The position numbers and the translations under genes were made by a program. The notes beneath the pieces are model-generated. The model saw only the letters and a program-made list of their open reading frames with translations, made no database searches and had not been told where the DNA came from. DNA of 64,000 bases, taken from assembly GCA_020637235.1 (NCBI GenBank), contig JACJWG010000003.1, positions 186,001 to 250,000 of the forward strand, read 5' to 3'. The DNA is from Acidimicrobiaceae bacterium (lineage in GTDB: Bacteria; Actinomycetota; Acidimicrobiia; Acidimicrobiales; Ilumatobacteraceae). Shown here one piece after another: positions 16,189 through 25,518 of the stretch; the stretch's first letter is position 1; each line of letters starts with the position of its first letter.

Positions 16189-17939
16189 ACGCACACCGGT
16201 CCGTCGCACGGCGCCTCGGTGTCGCGCTGATGATCGCGATGGCCGCGACCGGGTTCGGCGCGGGCGGCGACGCGCGTGCGTCGCGAGCCGTGCCCGCCCT
16301 CGTCGCGTTCCCGGGAGCCGAGGGCTTCGGTGCGGGAGCGACCGGCGGTCGCGGCGGCGACGTGATGATCGTCGACACCCTCGAACCGTTCGGACCGGGG
16401 TCGCTCGGCGACGCACTCGCGCCCGAGGACTGCCGCCCTCGCACGGTGGTGTTCGCGGTGAGCGGTGTGATCGAGGTGCCCGGGCCGTCGTACGACCTCG
16501 AGCTCACCTGCGGCGACCTCACCCTCGCCGGTCAGACCGCGCCGGGTGCGGGCATCACCGTCCACGGCCGCATCGACGGCTACGGGGCAGGCGGCAACCT
16601 GATCATCCGTCACCTCCGCGTGCGTCCGCCGCCGATCACCGACGACGAGGGCGCCGTCGACGATCTGGGGCTTCGCTACGACGCGCTCCAGCTGTCGGGC
16701 AACCCGAACACCATCCTCGACCACCTGTCGCTGTCGTGGGGCAGCGACGAGACGCTCGACATGTACGAGTTCTCGCCCGACTCGACCGTGCAGTGGAGCA
16801 CCATCGAGCAGTCCAACCCGCAGGGCACCGGCGAGGCCCACAACGACGGCATGATCGCCGGGCCCGACAGCCCCCGCTTCACCGTGCACCACGTGCTGAT
16901 GGCACACCACGAGGCCCGGTGCCCGGCGGTGGCGTCCGGCCCGCTCGAGGTGATCAACAACGTGGTGTACGACTGCAAGGACGCACTCGTGCACCACAAC
17001 CCGGCGACGGGTGAGTTCCACATCGCCGGCAACACGTTCCTCCAGGGACCGAGCCACGACGAGTTCACGCCCATGTACTTCGACGACGAGGAACCGGGTG
17101 GCACCACGTACTGGCTGTCGCAGAACCGGATCGTGGCCCCCGGTCGGTTCGAGGGCGTCGTCGACGACATCTCGTCCACTGCGCTCGCCGAGGCGGCGTT
17201 CTCCGCCGGTGCAACGGCGAGCCAGATCGTGCTCACCCCGAGCGACTTCACCCAGGAGTCGGCCACGTACCAGCCCGTCACCGTCGAGCCGCCCGACGCG
17301 GCGTTCGAGTCGGTGCTCGCCATCGCCGGTGCCTTCCCTCGCGACCAGATCACCATCGAGACCGTCGACGACGTCCGCACCGGCGGCGGCGATTGGTCTC
17401 CCGACCCGCCGAGCGACCTGCTCGCCGGTCTCACGCCCGGCATCGCGCCGGCGGACGGCGATCGAGACGGCATGGCCGACGACTGGGAGACCGAGCACGG
17501 TCTCGATCCGGTGGACGGCGACGACTACGCCACCGCGATGGGCTCCGGCTACACGGCGATCGAGGAGTACGTGAACGGTCTCGCCGACGCACTGGTCGGT
17601 GGCTCCCCGGCGGTGGCGCCTCCGCCTCCGCCCGGGGCGACCGACGAACCCCCGACATCGGATGCCGCCGCAGCCGCGCCGAGCCGGGACGACACGGATC
17701 CGTCAGCACCCGCCACGCCGTCGCGCGCATCCACGGTGCAGGAGAACACGTCGCGTGGCGACGGCACGACGTGGCTCGCGATCGTCGCACTCGTCGCATC
17801 GGTGACCGCGCTGGTGGTCGCCGGTCTCGCGCTGCGTGCCGCGAATCGCCTGCGACAACACGCGGCCGACGTGCATCCACCACCGGCCGCGGCGGCCCCG
17901 TTGCCGCCGCCCGCCGCCTCGAGGAGCGACCGACCGTGA
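16185..17939 (+). CDS. Pectate lyase-like secreted protein with C-terminal membrane anchor
   Basis: 584 aa, GTG start overlapping the previous stop (GTGA). A signal peptide (about 1-35) is followed by a mature start like A-F-P-G-A-E-G-F-G-A-G-A-T-G-G-R, the hallmark of PL1-type pectate lyases. The beta-helix follows (R-H-L-R-V-R-P, D-H-L-S-L-S-W-G-S-D-E, N-N-V-V-Y-D-C). A Ca-binding D-G-D-R-D-G-M-A-D-D-W motif occurs near residue 427. A Pro/Ser/Thr linker leads to a C-terminal TM helix (about 530-552) and a proline-rich tail. It likely cleaves or binds acidic polysaccharide at the cell surface. Substrate is not deducible. Confidence 0.82.
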   Translation: MNAHRSVARRLGVALMIAMAATGFGAGGDARASRAVPALVAFPGAEGFGAGATGGRGGDVMIVDTLEPFGPGSLGDALAPEDCRPRTVVFAVSGVIEVPGPSYDLELTCGDLTLAGQTAPGAGITVHGRIDGYGAGGNLIIRHLRVRPPPITDDEGAVDDLGLRYDALQLSGNPNTILDHLSLSWGSDETLDMYEFSPDSTVQWSTIEQSNPQGTGEAHNDGMIAGPDSPRFTVHHVLMAHHEARCPAVASGPLEVINNVVYDCKDALVHHNPATGEFHIAGNTFLQGPSHDEFTPMYFDDEEPGGTTYWLSQNRIVAPGRFEGVVDDISSTALAEAAFSAGATASQIVLTPSDFTQESATYQPVTVEPPDAAFESVLAIAGAFPRDQITIETVDDVRTGGGDWSPDPPSDLLAGLTPGIAPADGDRDGMADDWETEHGLDPVDGDDYATAMGSGYTAIEEYVNGLADALVGGSPAVAPPPPPGATDEPPTSDAAAAAPSRDDTDPSAPATPSRASTVQENTSRGDGTTWLAIVALVASVTALVVAGLALRAANRLRQHAADVHPPPAAAAPLPPPAASRSDRP

Positions 17940-18200
17940 ACACGCACCGATCCCACCGGCGCGCCTTCTGCGCCACCGTCGACACGCCGATGGTCGGCGA
18001 CAGAACGGCCAGGGGTTCGTGGGCCTGCTCGTGTCGGCGATCGATGTGCGCCGGGACGGTCGGGCTCGACCTTGGGGCCGTTCTGAGTCGACACCTCCAC
18101 GATGGACGACGACCTCGCCCATCCGAACGAAGCCGGGTACGCCGCGCTGGCCGCGCTCTGGATCGACGTCGTCGACGAGTTGCTCGGAACCCGGTCGAGC
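17936..18200 (+). pseudogene. Remnant of an SGNH/GDSL hydrolase gene
   Basis: A GTG at 17936 overlaps the lyase stop (GTGA) and the first residues V-N-T-H-R-S mimic the start of the lyase gene. The frame then gives no recognisable domain. In another frame, after TGA 18084-18086, codons from about 18087 read M-D-D-D-L-A-H-P-N-E-A-G-Y then A-A-L-W-I-D-V-V-D-E-L-L. This is the catalytic Asp-His block that ends SGNH hydrolases. The GDS block is absent and the frame has no own stop before running into the antisense sdaA gene. Best explained as an internally deleted, frameshifted third gene of the operon, perhaps a polysaccharide esterase. Confidence 0.6.
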
Positions 18201-18206
18201 CGGTTT

Positions 18207-19619
18207 TCAGCACTCGACGATGCTCACCGGCACGGGGATCGGTTCGCCGCGGCTCGACCGGAACGTCACCGCGAGACCTCCCCGAGCGGTCTCCTTGTAC
18301 TTGTCGTGCATGTCGCGACCGGTGTCGCGCATCGTCGCGATCGCCTCGTCGAGCGACACGAGGTGCGTGCCGTCGCTGCGCAACGCGAGACGTGCCGCGT
18401 TGATCGCCTTCGTCGCGGCCATCGCGTTGCGCTCGATGCACGGCACCTGCACCAGCCCGCCGATCGGATCGCACGTGAGTCCGAGGTTGTGCTCGAGTGC
18501 GATCTCGGCTGCGTTCTCCACCTGCTCCGGCGTCCCGCCCATCACCTGCGCCAGACCGGCTGCCGCCATCGCACACGCCGAGCCGACTTCGCCCTGACAG
18601 CCCACCTCGGCGCCGGAGATCGAGGCGTTCATCTTGAACAGCGCGCCCACCGCACCGGCAGCGAGCAGGAAGTCGATCACGCCGTCGTCGTCGGAGCCGG
18701 GGACGAACCGCCGATAGTAGTGCAGCACCGCCGGCACGATGCCCGCAGCACCGTTGGTGGGAGCGGTCACCACGCGTCCGCCGGCCGCGTTCTCCTCGTT
18801 CACCGCCATCGCCCACAGGTTCACCCAGTCGAGCGCCGTGAGCGGATCGCCGTCGGCGCCCGAGTCGTCGAGCGATCGACGCAGCGCCGCCGCTCGCCGG
18901 CGCACCCCCAGCCCGCCCGGCAACTCGCCGTCCGTGCGACATCCGCGCTCGACACACGACTGCATCGCCCGCCAGATCTCGAGCAGCGCGTCGCGCACCT
19001 CGACGGCCGGTCGCCGTGCCGCTTCGTTCTGCATCGCGAGCTCGGCGATCGAGAGCCCCGCCGCGGCGCATCGGGCCAGGAGCTCGTCGGCGCTCGTGAA
19101 CGGATGGGGCACCGGTGCGTCGTCGCCTGCGATCGGCGCGTCGAACTCGTCGTCGCGCACCACGAAGCCACCGCCGACGGAGTAGTACGAGCGGGCATCG
19201 AGCACCTGTCCGGCTTCGTCGACCGTGGCGAACCGCACACCGTTCGGATGCGCCGGCAACACCTCGTCGGGTTCGAGCACCACGTCGGCGTCGAGTTCGA
19301 ACGCCACCGTGTGCCGGCCGAGCAACGACAGACGCCCCGATGCGACCACGTCGTGCAGGAACGGCTCCACGTCGTCGGGATCGGTGCGGTCGGGCTCGAA
19401 CCCGGCGAGGCCGAGCACCACCGCCGGGATCGTGCCGTGTCCGACGCCCGTCGCACCCAGCGATCCGTAGAGCGTGATCCGCACACCGCTCGCCAGCCCG
19501 AGCCGACCGGCGGCGTCGAGCTCGACCACGAACCGGCGCGCCGCACGCATCGGCCCCACCGTGTGCGAGCTCGACGGCCCGATGCCGATGCGGAACAGAT
19601 CGAGCACGCCAACCGTCAT
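18207..19619 (-). CDS. sdaA: L-serine ammonia-lyase (single chain, iron-sulfur)
   Basis: Converts L-serine to pyruvate and ammonia. 470 aa, with the beta domain first ([24 protein letters not shown]) and the alpha domain after. Candidate [4Fe-4S] cysteines are in [20 protein letters not shown] and V-P-C-I-E-R-N-A, as in E. coli SdaA. ATG 19619 is chosen because the family begins exactly there; the upstream open extension is not conserved. Divergent from the peptide transporter, with a 149-bp shared promoter region. Confidence 0.96.
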   Translation of the reverse strand: MTVGVLDLFRIGIGPSSSHTVGPMRAARRFVVELDAAGRLGLASGVRITLYGSLGATGVGHGTIPAVVLGLAGFEPDRTDPDDVEPFLHDVVASGRLSLLGRHTVAFELDADVVLEPDEVLPAHPNGVRFATVDEAGQVLDARSYYSVGGGFVVRDDEFDAPIAGDDAPVPHPFTSADELLARCAAAGLSIAELAMQNEAARRPAVEVRDALLEIWRAMQSCVERGCRTDGELPGGLGVRRRAAALRRSLDDSGADGDPLTALDWVNLWAMAVNEENAAGGRVVTAPTNGAAGIVPAVLHYYRRFVPGSDDDGVIDFLLAAGAVGALFKMNASISGAEVGCQGEVGSACAMAAAGLAQVMGGTPEQVENAAEIALEHNLGLTCDPIGGLVQVPCIERNAMAATKAINAARLALRSDGTHLVSLDEAIATMRDTGRDMHDKYKETARGGLAVTFRSSRGEPIPVPVSIVEC

Positions 19620-19768
19620 CGGCTGATCCTGCCAGAGCGTGTGACGACGTGCGAGGAACGGACTCGTGACAACCGGACCCGACCGTCTACTGTCATGGCT
19701 CACGTGACCAGTCTGAGTAGACACACGCCGAGTGTCGGGCGGCCACGACCACACGCCGAGGAGTCCCG

Positions 19769-21403
19769 ATGACCCGCCATGTCACCCTGAGCCGCCGCAC
19801 CCTGTTGCAGGGCACGGGCGCGAGCACGCTGTTGATGCTGATCGCTGCCGCGTGCGGCGACGACACCGACAGCGCGGGCGGCGACACCGACGCCACGTCG
19901 AGCGGAGGGACGGGCGAGGTGAAGGAGATCGACACGCTCACCGTGGCGTTCCCGTCGTCGATGTCGAACCTGTACCCCGGCAAGGAAGCCGGCATCGTCA
20001 ACTACTACGTGGCTGCGCTCGTGCTCGAGGGTCTGGTCGCACCCGACGGCACGGGCAAGCTGGTGCCCGCCGTGGCCGAGAGCTTCGAGCAGACGTCGCC
20101 CACGACCTACGTGTACACGATCCGCTCGGACGCGAAGTTCAGCGACGGTTCGGCCGTCACCGCCGACGACATCGTGTACTCCGTCGGGCTGTCGAAGGAC
20201 GAGAACGTCTCGCCCAACACCGCGTACTACTGGGCCAACGTGCAGGGTGCCGAGAAGACGGGTGACAACCAGGTCACGATCACGCTCGCCTCGCCCGACG
20301 TGGCGTTCGAGTGGGGCCCGTGCGCGGCGAACGCGATGTGGATCACGAAGCAGTCGTTCGTCGACGCCAACAACGGCGACATCGGCACCCCCGACGCGCT
20401 GCTCCTCGGCACCGGTCCGTACAAGGTGACGAGCTTCCAGCCCGACAGCGGCGTCGAGCTCGAGCGTGTCGACACCTGGTGGGGCGGCACCGCGCCGGTG
20501 AAGACGGTGAAGATCCAGTTCATCCCCGAGGAGTCGACCCGGCTGCTCGCCCGCCAGTCCGGCGACATCGACATCGCCGTCAGCATCTCGCTCGACCAGG
20601 CGGAGCAGTGGGCAGGCACCGAGGCCACCGAGGTGCTCTTCGCCGCCGACCGCAGCTATGTCGGCATCGACTTCAACACGGCGGTCGAGCCCTTCGACGA
20701 CATCCACGTCCGGCGTGCGATCGGCTTCGCGTGCAACCGCGAGGCGTTCGTCGAGAAGCTGCTCGGCGGTCACGGCGAGGTGGCGACCGCGCTCACCACG
20801 CCGGCGCAGATCGAGTCGGTACTCGGCGCCGACGGGGCTCGAGAGAAGCTGCGCGCGGTCATCGGCGACGTCACCTACGACCTGGCGAAGGCCAAGGACG
20901 CGCTCGCGCAGTCCAAGGTGCCCGACGGCTTCAGCGTGAAGGTGGGCGTCTCGTCGAGCGCCCCGCAGGTGAGTTCGGCATTCCAGGCGCTGGCGCAGGA
21001 TCTCGCCACCATCGGCATCACGGTGGAGGTGGAGGAGATGCCGGTCGAGCAGTGGTACGACACGATCGGCTCGCCCGACTGGGGCCTGGCCTACATGTGG
21101 TACTTCAACACGACCGGCGATCCGGCAGAGCTGTCGAGCTGGTTCCTGAACGAGGGCAACCCGGCGTCGTACGCCAACGACGAGGTGGCCGCCACGCTCG
21201 CGAAGGCGAAGGAGGAGACCGATCCGGCGAAGCGGATCGACCTCGTGCTCGAAGCCCAGACGACGGCGCTCGCCGAGCTGCCGTACGTGCCGCTGTGGTG
21301 GGGTGAGGCAGCGGTGGCGATCGCCGACACCTACGAGATCGAGGACTTCGGCTCGTACACGCTGCTCTCCCCCTGGACGCCGCGCATCATCACCAAGGGC
21401 TGA
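19769..21403 (+). CDS. ABC transporter substrate-binding lipoprotein, family 5 (peptide type)
   Basis: 544 aa. The signal is Tat-like with a lipobox: S-R-R-T-L-L-Q near residues 8-14 and L-I-A-A-A-C ending about residue 29. After an acidic linker comes a DppA/OppA-type binding domain ([22 protein letters not shown], then [12 protein letters not shown]). It captures peptides or related solutes outside the membrane for the permeases that follow. GAGGAG precedes the ATG. First gene of a six-gene run ending at 27450. Confidence 0.93.
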   Translation: MTRHVTLSRRTLLQGTGASTLLMLIAAACGDDTDSAGGDTDATSSGGTGEVKEIDTLTVAFPSSMSNLYPGKEAGIVNYYVAALVLEGLVAPDGTGKLVPAVAESFEQTSPTTYVYTIRSDAKFSDGSAVTADDIVYSVGLSKDENVSPNTAYYWANVQGAEKTGDNQVTITLASPDVAFEWGPCAANAMWITKQSFVDANNGDIGTPDALLLGTGPYKVTSFQPDSGVELERVDTWWGGTAPVKTVKIQFIPEESTRLLARQSGDIDIAVSISLDQAEQWAGTEATEVLFAADRSYVGIDFNTAVEPFDDIHVRRAIGFACNREAFVEKLLGGHGEVATALTTPAQIESVLGADGAREKLRAVIGDVTYDLAKAKDALAQSKVPDGFSVKVGVSSSAPQVSSAFQALAQDLATIGITVEVEEMPVEQWYDTIGSPDWGLAYMWYFNTTGDPAELSSWFLNEGNPASYANDEVAATLAKAKEETDPAKRIDLVLEAQTTALAELPYVPLWWGEAAVAIADTYEIEDFGSYTLLSPWTPRIITKG

Positions 21404-21411
21404 CCGTCGCG

Positions 21412-22383
21412 ATGGCGTCACGCCTCGGGCGCGGCACGCTCGGTCGGTTCGTGATGGTGCGGCTCGCCGCGACCGTCGTGTTGCTGCTCGCACTGTCGTT
21501 CGTGGTGTTCGCGTTGTTGTACCTCGCGCCCGGCGATCCGGCTCGCAACCTGCTCGGCCCTCGCAACCCGTCTCCGGAGCTGCTGGCGGCGATCCGGGCC
21601 GAGTACCACCTCGACGACCCGTTCGTCACCCAGTACGTGCGCTGGATCGGCGACGTGGTTCGCGGCGATCTCGGCACGTCGATCCGTTCGGAGATCGCCG
21701 TGACGTCGTTGCTCGCCGACCGGGTGGTGCTCACCGCCGAGCTCGCGATCATGGCGTTCGTGATCACCTTGGTCGTCGCGGTACCACTGGGCGTGCGCGC
21801 CGCCTGGCGTGCGGGCTCGGTGTTCGACCGGACGGTGAGCCTCGCCTCGATCGTCGGTGTCGGTGCGCCCAGCTATGCGGTCGGGCTCCTGTTGCTCTAT
21901 CTGCTCGGTGTGCGGTTCCAGCTGTTCCCCGTGTACGGCATCGGCGACGGTGGTCTCGATCAGCTCTGGCACCTCGTCCTGCCGGCGGTCACCCTCGCGA
22001 TCGGCATCGGCGCGTTGGTCTTCAAGCTCACCCGGACCGCGGTGCTCGGTGAACTCGAACAGGACTACGTGGCGTTCGCCCGTGCTCGTGGGCTGTCCGA
22101 AGGGGCGGTTCGACGGCTGGTGCTGCGCAACGCGCTCATCCCGGTGGTCACCTCCGGCGGGCTCGTGTTCGCCTTCCTGTTCGGTGGCACGATCCTGGTG
22201 GAGGTGACGTTCGCGCTGCCGGGGATCGGCGGGTTGCTCGCCGGCTCGGTCACCTTCAAGGACATCCCGGTGGTACAGGCCATCACCCTGCTCACGGCGA
22301 CGGTGATCGCGCTGACGGCGCTCGCCGTCGACATCGTCACCTACACCATCGACCCGCGTGTCCGAGCGAGGGGTCTGCGGTGA
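21412..22383 (+). CDS. Peptide ABC transporter permease (DppB-like)
   Basis: 323 aa inner-membrane subunit with six predicted helices. The N-terminal signature L-S-F-V-V-F-A-L-L-Y-L-A-P-G-D-P-A and the cytoplasmic EAA loop (R-A-R-G-L-S-E-G-A-V-R-R-L-V-L-R-N-A-L-I-P) are those of DppB/GsiC proteins. It starts 8 bp after the binding protein gene and its stop overlaps the next GTG. Confidence 0.93.
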   Translation: MASRLGRGTLGRFVMVRLAATVVLLLALSFVVFALLYLAPGDPARNLLGPRNPSPELLAAIRAEYHLDDPFVTQYVRWIGDVVRGDLGTSIRSEIAVTSLLADRVVLTAELAIMAFVITLVVAVPLGVRAAWRAGSVFDRTVSLASIVGVGAPSYAVGLLLLYLLGVRFQLFPVYGIGDGGLDQLWHLVLPAVTLAIGIGALVFKLTRTAVLGELEQDYVAFARARGLSEGAVRRLVLRNALIPVVTSGGLVFAFLFGGTILVEVTFALPGIGGLLAGSVTFKDIPVVQAITLLTATVIALTALAVDIVTYTIDPRVRARGLR

Positions 22384-23198
22384 CGGCGCGTCGACAGCTC
22401 ACGCCCGTGGTGGCGGCGATCCCACTCGTGATCGTCGCCGTGTTCGCCGCCGCGTCGAACTGGCTGGCGCCCGACGCCCGGGTGCAGGACATCCTCACCG
22501 GCGTCACGCCGCCGGGCACGGCGGGCCATCTGTTCGGCACCGACACCAACGGGCGCGACATCGCCCAGCTGGCGATCGCCGGTGCGCGGACCGCGGTCGT
22601 GGGGCCCGTGGTGATCGCGCTCGGCTCGATGTGCATCGGCCTCGTGCTCGGCACGGTTGCCGGCTACCTCGGTGGGGCCGTCGACCTCGCGCTCTCGAAG
22701 TACGCGGACCTGCTGCTGGCCCTGCCCACCACGCTCATCGCGCTGGTGGTGGCAGGGCTGGTGGATGGCGGGTACTGGGTGACGGTGGCGGTGCTCGTGG
22801 TGCTCTTCTCGCCCACCGACATCCGGATGGTACGGGGCGCCGTGATCTCGCAGTCGACGCGTCCGTACGTCGAGTCGGCCAAGGCACTGGGCCTCGGCCG
22901 GGTGCGGATCATGTTCCGTCACATCGTCCCGAACGTGTTGCCCGTCGCCTTCACGACGATGTTGCTGAACGTCGCCTTCGCGCTCGTGGCCGTGTCGGCG
23001 CTGTCGTTCCTCGGACTCGGCGTCGGTCCGGGCGAGCCGGATTGGGGGCGACAGCTCAGCGACGCACGCGATCTGCTCGGACGGAACTGGGCAGCGGCCG
23101 TGGTGCCGGGCGTGCTGATCATCGTCACCGCCGCCGCGATCAACCTGCTCGGTGACTGGGCGCAGGAACGGTTCGAGCGACGGGGGAGCGGGCGGTGA
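22380..23198 (+). CDS. Peptide ABC transporter permease (DppC-like)
   Basis: 272 aa second permease. The N-terminal helix is followed by the F-G-T-D-T-N-G-R-D-I motif just before the transporter core, and the EAA loop reads A-K-A-L-G-L-G-R-V-R-I-M-F-R-H-I-V-P-N. GTG start within the previous stop (GTGA); its own stop overlaps the ATPase start the same way. Confidence 0.93.
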   Translation: MTARRQLTPVVAAIPLVIVAVFAAASNWLAPDARVQDILTGVTPPGTAGHLFGTDTNGRDIAQLAIAGARTAVVGPVVIALGSMCIGLVLGTVAGYLGGAVDLALSKYADLLLALPTTLIALVVAGLVDGGYWVTVAVLVVLFSPTDIRMVRGAVISQSTRPYVESAKALGLGRVRIMFRHIVPNVLPVAFTTMLLNVAFALVAVSALSFLGLGVGPGEPDWGRQLSDARDLLGRNWAAAVVPGVLIIVTAAAINLLGDWAQERFERRGSGR

Positions 23199-24907
23199 AC
23201 CCTGTTCTCGAGGTCAGCGGGCTCTGGGTGATCGGGCCGAACGGGCCGATCGTCTCGCATGCCGATCTGGCGGTCGAACCCGGCCGGACCCTGGCCATCG
23301 TCGGTGAGTCGGGGTCGGGGAAGTCGATGACGGCGAAAGCGCTCACCGGCTTGTTGCCGTCAGGCGTGCACGCCGAGGGGACGGTGGCGGTCGACGGCAC
23401 GAGCCTCGACCTCGCCGGTGGGGCCAGGGCGCTCGCCGCGGTGCGCGGACGACGTGTCAGCCTGCTGCTGCAGAACCCGTTCACGAGCCTGAGTCCCGTC
23501 CACCGATGCGGCCCGCAGATCGCCGCCACGCTCGCCGTGGCACGTGACGAGGTGGACGACGAGGTGCGTCGGCGACTCGCCGAGGTCGACCTTCCCGAGC
23601 GCGTCGCGTCGATGTATCCGTTCGAGCTGTCGGGAGGCATGCGCCAGCGTGTCGCGCTCGCCGCCAGCCTCGCGAGCGACCCGCTCGTGCTCATCGGCGA
23701 CGAACCCACCACGGCGCTCGACGTCACCACCCAACGGGAGGTGCTCGATCTCGTCGCCCGTCTGCAGCGCGAGCGAGGCATGGCGTTCGTCTTGATCACC
23801 CACGATCTCGGGGTGGCTCGCGAGCGCGCCGACGAGGTGCTCGTGATGTACGCCGGCCGCCTCGTCGAGCGCGGCCCGACGGCCGAGCTGCTCGGCACGC
23901 CACGCCATCCCTACACCGCCGGACTGCGCGACAGCGATCCGCCGTTGGTGGAACGACTCGAGCGGCTCCCGTCGATCCCTGGCTCGGTGCCGCGAGCGTG
24001 GGAACACCCGGCGGGTTGTGTGTTCGCGCCGCGATGCGAGCGTGCCGACGAGCGGTGCCGTGTCGACGAACCGACGCTCGGCGGTACCGACGCGGACGGC
24101 ATCCGGGCTTGGGCGTGTTGGCACCCGCTCGACGATCGTGCAGCCGGCGTGGTCGTCGTTACCCGGACGTCGCCGACGGACGAGGGCGCGCCGACACGTC
24201 CGCTCGTCACCGTCGGCGGGGCGCGGCGCCGTTTCCGTCACGATGCGCCCCCCGCACTCGACGACGTGTCGATCGTGGTCGGCGCCGGCGAGGCGGTCGG
24301 CGTCGTGGGGGAGTCGGGCTCGGGCAAGACCACGCTCGCACGCTGTCTGCTCGGCCTCGAGCGCCTCGACGAGGGCACGATCGAGTGGGCCGCCGATCGG
24401 CCGCGAGCTACTCGGGCCCAGATCGTGTTCCAGGACCCGAGTTCGGCCTTGAACCCGGCGATGACGATCGGCGCCGCACTCGGTGAGGCGTTGCGCGCCG
24501 GCGGGCAGGACCCCTCGGCGGTACCTCGGCTGCTCGAACTCGTCGGGCTGCCCGTGCCGTACGCGAAGCGGCGACCACGAGCCCTCTCGGGCGGCGAGCA
24601 GCAGCGTGTCGCGATCGCTCGGGCCGTCGCCCCCCGACCCGACGTGTTGGTGTGCGACGAGCCGGTGTCGTCGCTCGACGTGTCGGTGCAGGCTCAGATC
24701 CTCAACCTGCTCAACGAGCTCCGGCGCGAGCTGGGCCTGGCCCTGCTGCTGATCACGCACGACCTCGCCGTGGCCCGGCAGGTGGTCGACCGGGTGTACG
24801 TCATGCATCGTGGCCGCGTGGTGGAATCTGGGGCGATGGATCGCCTCGTCGCCGCCCCGCAGCACGAGTACACGCAGCGTCTCTTCGCATCGGTGGCAGG
24901 TCGATGA
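23195..24907 (+). CDS. Fused dual ATP-binding subunit of the peptide ABC transporter (DppD-DppF)
   Basis: 570 aa with two complete nucleotide-binding domains. NBD1 has Walker A G-E-S-G-S-G-K-S near residue 35, signature L-S-G-G-M-R-Q-R and Walker B L-I-G-D-E-P-T. An oligopeptide-transporter C-terminal Cys-containing segment follows (G-C-V-F-A-P-R-C and A-W-A-C-W). NBD2 has Walker A G-E-S-G-S-G-K-T near 371, L-S-G-G-E-Q-Q-R and V-C-D-E-P-V. The fusion replaces the usual separate D and F genes. Stop overlaps the regulator start (ATGA). Confidence 0.94.
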   Translation: MNPVLEVSGLWVIGPNGPIVSHADLAVEPGRTLAIVGESGSGKSMTAKALTGLLPSGVHAEGTVAVDGTSLDLAGGARALAAVRGRRVSLLLQNPFTSLSPVHRCGPQIAATLAVARDEVDDEVRRRLAEVDLPERVASMYPFELSGGMRQRVALAASLASDPLVLIGDEPTTALDVTTQREVLDLVARLQRERGMAFVLITHDLGVARERADEVLVMYAGRLVERGPTAELLGTPRHPYTAGLRDSDPPLVERLERLPSIPGSVPRAWEHPAGCVFAPRCERADERCRVDEPTLGGTDADGIRAWACWHPLDDRAAGVVVVTRTSPTDEGAPTRPLVTVGGARRRFRHDAPPALDDVSIVVGAGEAVGVVGESGSGKTTLARCLLGLERLDEGTIEWAADRPRATRAQIVFQDPSSALNPAMTIGAALGEALRAGGQDPSAVPRLLELVGLPVPYAKRRPRALSGGEQQRVAIARAVAPRPDVLVCDEPVSSLDVSVQAQILNLLNELRRELGLALLLITHDLAVARQVVDRVYVMHRGRVVESGAMDRLVAAPQHEYTQRLFASVAGR

Positions 24908-25518
24908 CCGACGCCGCACCCGACCGGCAGCACCACGGCGGCCACGAGGAGGCCCCGATCGACGACGGCCACGCGGTGCGCGGCGCCGTCGCGGCGAACA
25001 TGCGCCGCGCGCGTCTCGCCCGTGGGGTGAGCCTGCGGGAGATGTCGGCGGCCACCGGACTCAGCACGGCGCTGCTGTCGCAGGTGGAGCGAGAGGCGGC
25101 GAACCCCACCGTGACGGTGCTGGTCCGCATCGCGTCGTTCCTCGAGCTGTCGTTCTCCGATCTCACCCGTGTCACGATCAGCGAGCCGGAGATCATCCGT
25201 GCCGAGCACCCGGGTGGCGACGGCACGAGCGGACTGCCGCGTGTCCGCACGTTGTTCGACATGCTCGAACGGCGCCGGTTCGACATCTCCGAAGGTGTGC
25301 TCCCGCCTCATCAGCCGGGCAGCTTCGGCGCCCACGGCAAGGGTTCGATCGAGCACTCGTACGTGGTGTCGGGGCGAGTGACGCTCACGATCGGCGACCG
25401 GCGATGGCAGCTCGGACCGCACGACGCCGTGCGCTTCGATTCGTCCGTCCCGCACGCCTACAGCACCGGCAAGTCGAGCGCGACGTTGCTCACCGTCGTC
25501 ACGTTCCAGGAGGACTGA
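24904..25518 (+). CDS. XRE-family transcriptional regulator with cupin sensor domain
   Basis: 204 aa. An HTH_3 domain spans about residues 30-85 (R-L-A-R-G-V-S-L-R-E-M-S-A-A-T-G-L-S-T-A, then L-S-Q-V-E-R-E-A-A-N-P-T). A C-terminal cupin barrel (about 130-200) has the G-S-I-E-H-S-Y-V-V-S-G and V-P-H-A-Y-S-T-G strands that usually bind a small ligand. Being translationally coupled between transporter and peptidase, it probably controls this operon in response to an imported amine, peptide or amino acid. Confidence 0.9.
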   Translation: MTDAAPDRQHHGGHEEAPIDDGHAVRGAVAANMRRARLARGVSLREMSAATGLSTALLSQVEREAANPTVTVLVRIASFLELSFSDLTRVTISEPEIIRAEHPGGDGTSGLPRVRTLFDMLERRRFDISEGVLPPHQPGSFGAHGKGSIEHSYVVSGRVTLTIGDRRWQLGPHDAVRFDSSVPHAYSTGKSSATLLTVVTFQED

